NCBI GenBank assembly: GCA_011057845.1
Contig: DSDB01000186.1
Location: 1-7,258, forward strand
DNA from: Phycisphaerales bacterium
Lineage (GTDB): Bacteria > Planctomycetota > Phycisphaerae > Sedimentisphaerales > Anaerobacaceae
DNA length: 7,258 bases
Direction of reading: 5' to 3'
Made by a program: the position numbers and the translations under genes. The notes under the pieces were generated by a model. The model saw nothing but the letters and a program-made list of their open reading frames with translations, was not told the DNA's origin and searched no databases. Positions 1 through 7,258 of the stretch are shown piece by piece. Positions within the stretch are counted from its first letter, which is position 1. Each line of letters begins with the position of its first letter.

Positions 1-1426
1 GGTCCCAGTTGGGCGTTCTCAGCGACCGGATGGAAATGCCCGTGGACTGGCTGCGTCCTCCCTCCTTGAAATCCATCGTCCCATGGTCGATCGTCTTGAT
101 GCCCGCCGCCTTCAGATACCTCACACAGCCGCTCAGTTCCTTCAGTCCGCGCGCCGTGCCGTCCGGCGACGCCAACCGGACCTCAAAGGCCACCGCCTTG
201 CCGTCCTTTGACAGTCTCATGTGTGGGATAGCCATACCGGCCGACCCCAGGAGGTCCTGCCCCGCGTCGGTGACGGCTTTGTTCAGTTGCCCGTCCACGA
301 CTTCGACGTTCGCATCGGGCAGTTCGACCACCAGCGACAGGGCGTAGCCGCTATCCTGGCCGAAAGGACGGATTCCACGGTCCGAGTCACTGTAGCTGAT
401 AAGCTGTACGCCCGCGATACGCACGTGGGAGTCCCCGCTCATTTCCGGGACGGCCGTCTGCGGCGCAGGCACGGGCGCTACGGGCGGGGATACAGGCGCC
501 GCCGCCGGCGGCGCCCCATCGGCGCCGAACAGGGCGGCATACATGGCCGGCGCCGCCTGCCTGGCCGCGGCCACCTCCGCCGCATAGTCGAACTGCGGCG
601 AGGCCTGCTCCTTGAGCACGACCCGCACGGGCTTGCGCTGCCCGAACACCAACTCGTTGAAGGTCAGTTCATCAGGCCCCTGCTGAAGCGGTTGCCTGCC
701 TGCGCGAATCTGGCTGCTGAGCCACTGTTCATCGGCCAGCGTCTTCTCCATCGCCGCAATCACGTCGGTCCCGCGAAGTGTCAACTGCACGCCGCGCGGC
801 CCGATCGCCTTGAAATTCGATATCTGACCGACCTGGCCCGGCAGGTGAAAGGTCCGCTCGATCATGAGATTCCCGAATATCTGCACCATCGTCGGCTTGC
901 GGGAGTTGAACTGCAAGCGTTCGAGCCGTATCCGCTCCTGCAGTTCCTGGTCGGTCAGTTCCACGGCCTGCGGCGGGCCGTCGTTCGGCTCCTGCGGTCC
1001 GTGGTGCGCGCATATCGTCATCGCAATCCGGCCGGAGGCGTCCATCCCATAATCCAGTTTCATGCTCTCCCGGAAACTACCCGCCCGAATCTGCAGTTTT
1101 GTGATGTCCGGGAAATACGCCGTACCCTTGAACTGAATCTGTCCCTGGTCCGTAAGCCGATACATCGCATCCTTCCACACCGCGATGCCCTCGGAGCCAT
1201 CCATGATCGTACGGACTTCATCGTAGACCTGCCTCCGCAGGAGGTTCGGATCGCTGCGGACGTTGATCTGCAGCGGCGTATAAAGCACCTCATGGACCAC
1301 CTTGCCCGATCCGTCCGGATTCAGCACGTATTCGCTCTTCTCCTGGATACAACCGGCCGCCGCGGCCAGCAGAACCGCCGCGGCCCAGCCGATGCTCGAT
1401 GCCCATCTGTACGACTGCCTGCTCAT
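1..1426 (-). CDS. Lipoprotein of unknown function, C-terminus beyond left edge
   Basis: I do not recognise a named family. The frame is open for 475 codons from an ATG at 1426 to the window edge, and its end is missing. The start is supported by a GGAGGT ribosome binding site at 1434-1439, 7 nt upstream. The N-terminus is a lipoprotein signal: charged residues (MSRQSYR), a hydrophobic Ala/Leu stretch, and AAGC with the lipidated Cys at residue 26. The lipobox is weak because -3 is Ala rather than Leu. Directly after it comes EKSEYVLNPDGSGKVVHEV; an NPDGSG-type strand also opens several other bacterial lipoproteins of unknown role. The first domain spans about residues 27-300 and ends in a glutamine- and charge-rich helical part. 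A Pro/Ala/Val linker follows at about 300-330, then a second, probably beta-rich domain that runs off the window. The protein is predicted to sit in a membrane facing the periplasm. It lies 36 nt after the purine permease stop on the same strand, so cotranscription is likely. A role in purine uptake is only a guess. Confidence 0.85.
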   Translation of the reverse strand, partial: MSRQSYRWASSIGWAAAVLLAAAAGCIQEKSEYVLNPDGSGKVVHEVLYTPLQINVRSDPNLLRRQVYDEVRTIMDGSEGIAVWKDAMYRLTDQGQIQFKGTAYFPDITKLQIRAGSFRESMKLDYGMDASGRIAMTICAHHGPQEPNDGPPQAVELTDQELQERIRLERLQFNSRKPTMVQIFGNLMIERTFHLPGQVGQISNFKAIGPRGVQLTLRGTDVIAAMEKTLADEQWLSSQIRAGRQPLQQGPDELTFNELVFGQRKPVRVVLKEQASPQFDYAAEVAAARQAAPAMYAALFGADGAPPAAAPVSPPVAPVPAPQTAVPEMSGDSHVRIAGVQLISYSDSDRGIRPFGQDSGYALSLVVELPDANVEVVDGQLNKAVTDAGQDLLGSAGMAIPHMRLSKDGKAVAFEVRLASPDGTARGLKELSGCVRYLKAAGIKTIDHGTMDFKEGGRSQSTGISIRSLRTPNWD

Positions 1427-1462
1427 GGTCGTCACCTCCGGGTTACAGACCTCACGTCAGAA

Positions 1463-2788
1463 TCACATCTCAAGAATCAAAAACGCCACCGACAGGCCCG
1501 CGATGACCCACATCACCGGCCGCACATCCTGCCACCGCCCCGACACCACCTTGATCACCACAAACGAAATGAACCCGAACGCCAAGCCCATGCTGATGCT
1601 GTAGCTCAGCGCGATCATTACCATGATGATGAACGCCGGGAACGCCTCGTCCAGCCGCAAAAAGTCGATCCGCCGCACTTCCTTCATCATGAACAGACCC
1701 ACCATGATCAGCGCCGGCGACGTCGCAAAGCCCGGCACCACCGCAATCACCGGCACAAACAGCAGCGCCAGCAGAAAGCACACCCCCGTCACGATCGCCG
1801 TCAGACCCGTCCGGCCCCCCTGCTCAATGCCTGCCGCCGATTCAATGTAGGACGTCGTGGTCGAGGTTCCCATCAGCGCCCCGAACATTGTCGCCAGTGC
1901 ATCGATGCCCAGTAGCCGGTCGAGCCCGCGGATCCGGTTGTTTTCATCGACCATCCCCGCCTGATGGCAACACGCCACCAGCGTTCCCACGCTGTCAAAC
2001 ATATCGATGAACATCAGGCTGAAGATGCTGCCGAACAGGCTCCATTTCAGCGCCCCGACGATATCCAGCTTGAACGCCACCGGCGTGATATCGACGTTTA
2101 GCTGGACCCACCGGTGCGGCGGCTCGACATAGCCGGCCAACGCCCCTATGACGGTGGCGACCAGGATCCCAATCAGCAGCGCCCCGCCGACCTTGCGTGC
2201 TTCAAAGAACAGCATGACCAACAGCCCCCCCAGGCCGATCAGCATGGGTCCGCTCAGGTGCCCGGCGGAGACCAGTGTCGCATCATTCTTGACGATCACG
2301 CCCAGATTCACCAGGCCCATGAAGGTAATGAACAGCCCGATGCCCACGGAAATCGCCGAAATCAGGCTCGCCGGAATCGCCTCCACCAGCAGACGCCGCA
2401 GCCCAAGCAGCGTTAATATCAGAAAAAACGCCCCCGACAAGAACACCACCCCCAGGGCCGTCTCCCACGATATCTGTCTGCCCAGGACCAGACTGAATGC
2501 AAAAAACGCATTCAACCCCATGCCCGGCGCCATCGCAATCGGCGCCCGGGCGAATACCCCCACGACAATCGTCGCAGCCGCACTGACAATGCACGTCACC
2601 GCGACCAGGGCCTGTTTGTCCATTCGCACAATCCCGCCCAGCCCCTCGTCCGGCACGCTCTCCAGACTCAGGATCGACGGATTCACAAAGATGATATACG
2701 CCATCGTCAGGAACGTGGTCACTCCCGCGATGACCTCCGTCCGCATCCTCGCGCCGGCCGGCTCCAGCCCTACAGACTGACCATCCAT
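1463..2788 (-). CDS. AzgA-type NCS2 purine base permease
   Basis: This is a 441-residue inner-membrane transporter of the AzgA branch of the NCS2 family (relatives: Bacillus PbuG/PbuO, E. coli AdeP/GhxP), which import hypoxanthine, guanine or adenine, probably with protons. The family call rests on RTEVIAGVTTFLTMAYIIFVNPSIL at about residues 16-40 (hallmark N-terminus), APGMGLNAFF at 87-96, the FDSVGTL helix around 264-270, and GTSTTTSYIESAAGI at 307-321 followed by EQGGRTGL. Many hydrophobic segments fill the rest, as expected for a 12-14 helix carrier, and the length is normal for the family. The exact base transported cannot be read from sequence. I chose the ATG at 2788 because AAGGGGAG lies 6 nt upstream and family members begin about 15 residues before the RTE motif. 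The frame stays open to a GTG at 2893, but that extension overlaps the leader hairpins, has no ribosome binding site and would start only about 6 nt from the predicted transcript start. Its own promoter and structured leader precede it; the lipoprotein gene follows. Confidence 0.95.
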   Translation of the reverse strand: MDGQSVGLEPAGARMRTEVIAGVTTFLTMAYIIFVNPSILSLESVPDEGLGGIVRMDKQALVAVTCIVSAAATIVVGVFARAPIAMAPGMGLNAFFAFSLVLGRQISWETALGVVFLSGAFFLILTLLGLRRLLVEAIPASLISAISVGIGLFITFMGLVNLGVIVKNDATLVSAGHLSGPMLIGLGGLLVMLFFEARKVGGALLIGILVATVIGALAGYVEPPHRWVQLNVDITPVAFKLDIVGALKWSLFGSIFSLMFIDMFDSVGTLVACCHQAGMVDENNRIRGLDRLLGIDALATMFGALMGTSTTTSYIESAAGIEQGGRTGLTAIVTGVCFLLALLFVPVIAVVPGFATSPALIMVGLFMMKEVRRIDFLRLDEAFPAFIIMVMIALSYSISMGLAFGFISFVVIKVVSGRWQDVRPVMWVIAGLSVAFLILEM

Positions 2789-2794
2789 CGTTGA

Positions 2795-2802
2795 CTCCCC
2801 TT
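2795..2802 (-). promoter_or_regulatory. Ribosome binding site deciding the permease start
   Basis: AAGGGGAG on the minus strand, 6 nt before the ATG at 2788. It supports this start over the in-frame GTG at 2893. The base of a small hairpin (2803-2829) directly abuts it. Confidence 0.75.
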
Positions 2803-2891
2803 GCGTATCGAAGTCCTTTTCGCTCACGCGGCTGCCTGCCACGCTGGGTGGCCTCCCTTTGCACGGCAAAGGGATGGCCAAAACACCCAGC
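2803..2891 (-). promoter_or_regulatory. Structured 5' leader of the purine permease (two hairpins)
   Basis: Read on the minus strand, the leader begins with a long hairpin whose outer arms are GCTGGGT (2891-2885) and ACCCAGC (2849-2843). Its apical stem pairs TCCCTTTGC with GCAAAGGGA (9 bp) around a 3-nt loop, and a GGCC/GGCC step joins the two. The unpaired bases sit mainly on the 5' side (a T-rich internal loop and a one-base bulge). A second, weaker hairpin at 2829-2803 pairs GCGT with ACGC and CGAA with TTCG, and ends exactly at the ribosome binding site. Neither hairpin is followed by a T run, so I do not read them as intrinsic terminators. Being close after a predicted promoter and before a purine transporter, this may be a riboswitch or protein-binding leader. 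It does not match the classic purine riboswitch consensus that I remember. The structure is seen in the sequence; the function is inferred. Confidence 0.45.
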
Positions 2892-2905
2892 ACGATCCGA
2901 CCGTT

Positions 2906-2934
2906 ACAATACCGCCATCGCCGGCCCTTTTCAA
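2906..2934 (-). promoter_or_regulatory. Predicted sigma-70-type promoter of the purine permease
   Basis: TTGAAA (2934-2929, 5 of 6 matches to TTGACA), a 17-nt spacer, then TATTGT (2911-2906, 4 of 6 matches to TATAAT). Transcription would start near 2899, giving a leader of about 110 nt that enters the long hairpin after about 8 nt. The spacing is ideal, but the -10 box is imperfect. Confidence 0.5.
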
Positions 2935-2990
2935 CCCCCTCGGGCTGCTATTCCACGTCACTTCTCGCAAAGCGAACCAAGCGCCCGACC

Positions 2991-3332
2991 CTACTCAGCG
3001 ACAGGCAACACCCACGGGTCCGCCAATCCCGCCTGGGCGCCGTGGCGATGGTACGCCCAACCGTGGTCCCAGTCGGCACGGACACTGTCGCCCGCCAGAA
3101 CAGGCTCGAAGGCAAAGGCCCCGATGTCCGGCGTCTTGCCCTGTGAACGCGGACGGCCCCAGAAATCCGTTGCCGGGGCATGCTCCACGCTCGGCCAGGG
3201 TCGCTCCATGGAGCCATCGCCGTCCGGCTTGCCGTCCGTGGCTACGTAGTACGGTGCCCCAGGCGCCGCAGTAACGGCCGTTACCAGCACGACCAACGCT
3301 GCAAACCATTCAACACAACCCCGCCTACCCAT
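2991..3332 (-). CDS. Small secreted protein, beta-helix protein ends without the helix
   Basis: This encodes 113 residues. The ATG at 3332 is preceded by GAGGAG (3339-3344) with a 6-nt spacer; a longer in-frame GTG start at 3359 lacks this support. Residues 1-26 form a signal peptide: a short basic start, a hydrophobic stretch AALVVLVTAVT, and a likely cleavage near APGA|P. Then comes YYVATDGKPDGDGSMERPWPSVEHA (about 28-52), which closely resembles the entry segment of secreted right-handed parallel beta-helix proteins (pattern YYVxxxGxDxxxGSxxxPWxSVxxA), common in planctomycetes. Within a few residues it passes to DFWGRPRSQGKTPDIGAFAFE (56-76), which resembles the segment that normally closes such proteins several hundred residues later. 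The repeats that build the helix and any catalytic site are absent. The tail (77-113) is not recognised. It is most likely a remnant left by an in-frame internal deletion, though a genuine mini-protein is possible because signal peptide, frame and ribosome binding site are intact. It is upstream of the permease on the same strand, separated by 202 nt that hold the permease promoter. Confidence 0.65.
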   Translation of the reverse strand: MGRRGCVEWFAALVVLVTAVTAAPGAPYYVATDGKPDGDGSMERPWPSVEHAPATDFWGRPRSQGKTPDIGAFAFEPVLAGDSVRADWDHGWAYHRHGAQAGLADPWVLPVAE

Positions 3333-3723
3333 TCGAATCTCCTCAGACAAGGTAGCCACGGTACAGGGTCATCAGGCCCCACTGACATAGCCGCCGAACC
3401 GGCCGACAATACGGCTGCACATACAGGCAACCTTGACCCATCAGAATCCGGGGACCCGCCCATGTCAAGACATATCACCATCGCCGAGAAACGCATCACC
3501 GTCCTGGCCGACGACATCGTCCTGCTGACGGCCCACGGCCGCTACGTGGCGACCACAAAACCCGGCCCGGTGATCGCCGGCGATTTCGCATGGACTTTCG
3601 TCTATGCCCGCATTGAGGGCCGCGGAAGGTCGTTCACTCCCACCAATCAACCCCGGCAAATCAGTAGGGAAGGCCCGCCCGGACTCGGCCGGCCACAAAT
3701 GACAGCCTGTCCTCACTTTGTCC

Positions 3724-3751
3724 TTGCCCCCGGAACCGCATGGCGTATAAT
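3724..3751 (+). promoter_or_regulatory. carB: Predicted sigma-70-type promoter of carB
   Basis: TTGCCC (3724-3729), a 16-nt spacer, and a perfect TATAAT (3746-3751). Transcription would start near 3758 and give a leader of about 58 nt before the carB ATG. I see no PyrR-type binding sequence or terminator in that leader. Confidence 0.6.
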
Positions 3752-3816
3752 CCCCCGAACGGTATCGCGGCATCGGTGGTCCGAGCACCTGTCAAGAACA
3801 GCGAAAGGTCGAGTCT

Positions 3817-7017
<3,201 letters not shown>

Positions 7018-7028
7018 GAGCCTCCGGC

Positions 7029-7145
7029 ATGAACGGGAATTCGTCCAATACAGACAATGCGAGAAGCCCGTTATCAAGGAAACACGCGATGAAGCGGTAC
7101 GTCGCACGATCCCTGCCCGCTCATCCTGGAAGGTTATATTGCTGA
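7029..7145 (+). CDS. Very small open frame after carB, doubtful
   Basis: A 38-codon frame beginning MNGNSSNTDN lies 11 nt after the carB stop. AGGAG (7016-7020), overlapping the carB stop codon, sits 8 nt before its ATG, which is good spacing. However, the GGAG can pair with the CCTCC just after it. The product is basic and polar, with no signal peptide or recognisable motif. It could be a small translated peptide, the broken start of a lost gene, or chance. Confidence 0.2.
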   Translation: MNGNSSNTDNARSPLSRKHAMKRYVARSLPAHPGRLYC

Positions 7146-7178
7146 TATAGCAGAGAACTTGAGGGGAGGCAGGCTTTC

Positions 7179-7258
7179 ATGGGATTATGGGGCTTGAGAC
7201 TGGTTATGAGGGGTCAGTCTCTGAGGGCCAGGGCGCCGGTGGGACAAGCGGCGGCGCA
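7179..7258 (+). CDS. Possible start of a gene running off the right edge
   Basis: An ATG at 7179 follows GGGGAGG (7163-7169) with a 9-nt spacer, and the frame is open for 26 codons to the window end. The visible residues (MGLWGLRLVMRGQSLRARAP) are basic with some hydrophobic positions and match nothing I know. A TATATT at 7135-7140 could be a -10 box, but no convincing -35 box is seen. The ribosome binding site is the main support. Confidence 0.3.
   Translation, partial: MGLWGLRLVMRGQSLRARAPVGQAAA

Noticed and set aside
221..1915. 564-codon plus-strand frame rich in Arg and His
   Set aside because: It spans parts of both the lipoprotein and permease genes in antisense, crosses their gene boundary, and has a composition typical of a shadow frame.
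2843..2891. Long hairpin read as a transcription terminator for the gene at 2991-3332
   Set aside because: No T run follows it on either strand, and it lies downstream of a predicted promoter for the next gene.
2789..2893. 35-residue N-terminal extension of the permease from a GTG at 2893
   Set aside because: It overlaps the leader hairpins, has no ribosome binding site and would start almost at the predicted transcript start. The ATG at 2788 has a strong site and fits family length.
671..3377. Repeated 12-mer TCATCAGGCCCC near 671 and 3368
   Set aside because: Two copies only, one within the lipoprotein coding region and one intergenic, with no shared flanks; consistent with chance in GC-rich DNA.
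3752..3816. Possible PyrR-type or attenuator control in the carB leader
   Set aside because: Only short 4-5 bp stems can be drawn, there is no terminator-like T run, and no PyrR-binding consensus is visible.

Overview
The window is GC-rich DNA (roughly 60% by eye) with a strong preference for C-ending codons, dense packing and Gram-negative-type lipoprotein and secreted-protein signals. A short secreted protein with a planctomycete-style beta-helix entry motif and a two-domain lipoprotein of unknown function point to a planctomycete or a relative, perhaps of the Phycisphaerae/Sedimentisphaerales kind. That assignment is inference; there is no rRNA or other marker to fix it.

Layout. The left half is on the minus strand. 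Reading in its direction of transcription, it starts with a small secreted protein (3332 to 2991) that carries the beginning and end of a parallel beta-helix protein but no helix. Next comes a leader of about 110 nt with its own promoter and two hairpins, then a purine permease of the AzgA/NCS2 type (2788 to 1463). After a 36-nt gap comes a lipoprotein of unknown function (1426 to beyond the left edge). The permease and lipoprotein look like one transcription unit.

The right half is on the plus strand and is dominated by a complete carB (3817-7017), the large subunit of carbamoyl-phosphate synthase, with a good promoter 66 nt before its ATG. Between the two blocks (3333-3816, no confident gene) there is a small open frame from 3462. 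It has coding-like base composition only in its first part, and carB's promoter lies inside its latter part. After carB there is a tiny frame with a good ribosome binding site (7029-7145) and what may be the start of another gene running off the right edge (7179 on).

Functionally the two recognisable genes supply nucleotides by different routes: uptake of purine bases and de novo synthesis of carbamoyl phosphate for pyrimidines and arginine. They are on opposite strands with separate promoters, so no shared regulation is shown. carA is not in the window. I found no mobile element, CRISPR array, tRNA or rRNA. The items most worth checking are the structured leader before the purine permease and the beta-helix protein that lacks its middle.
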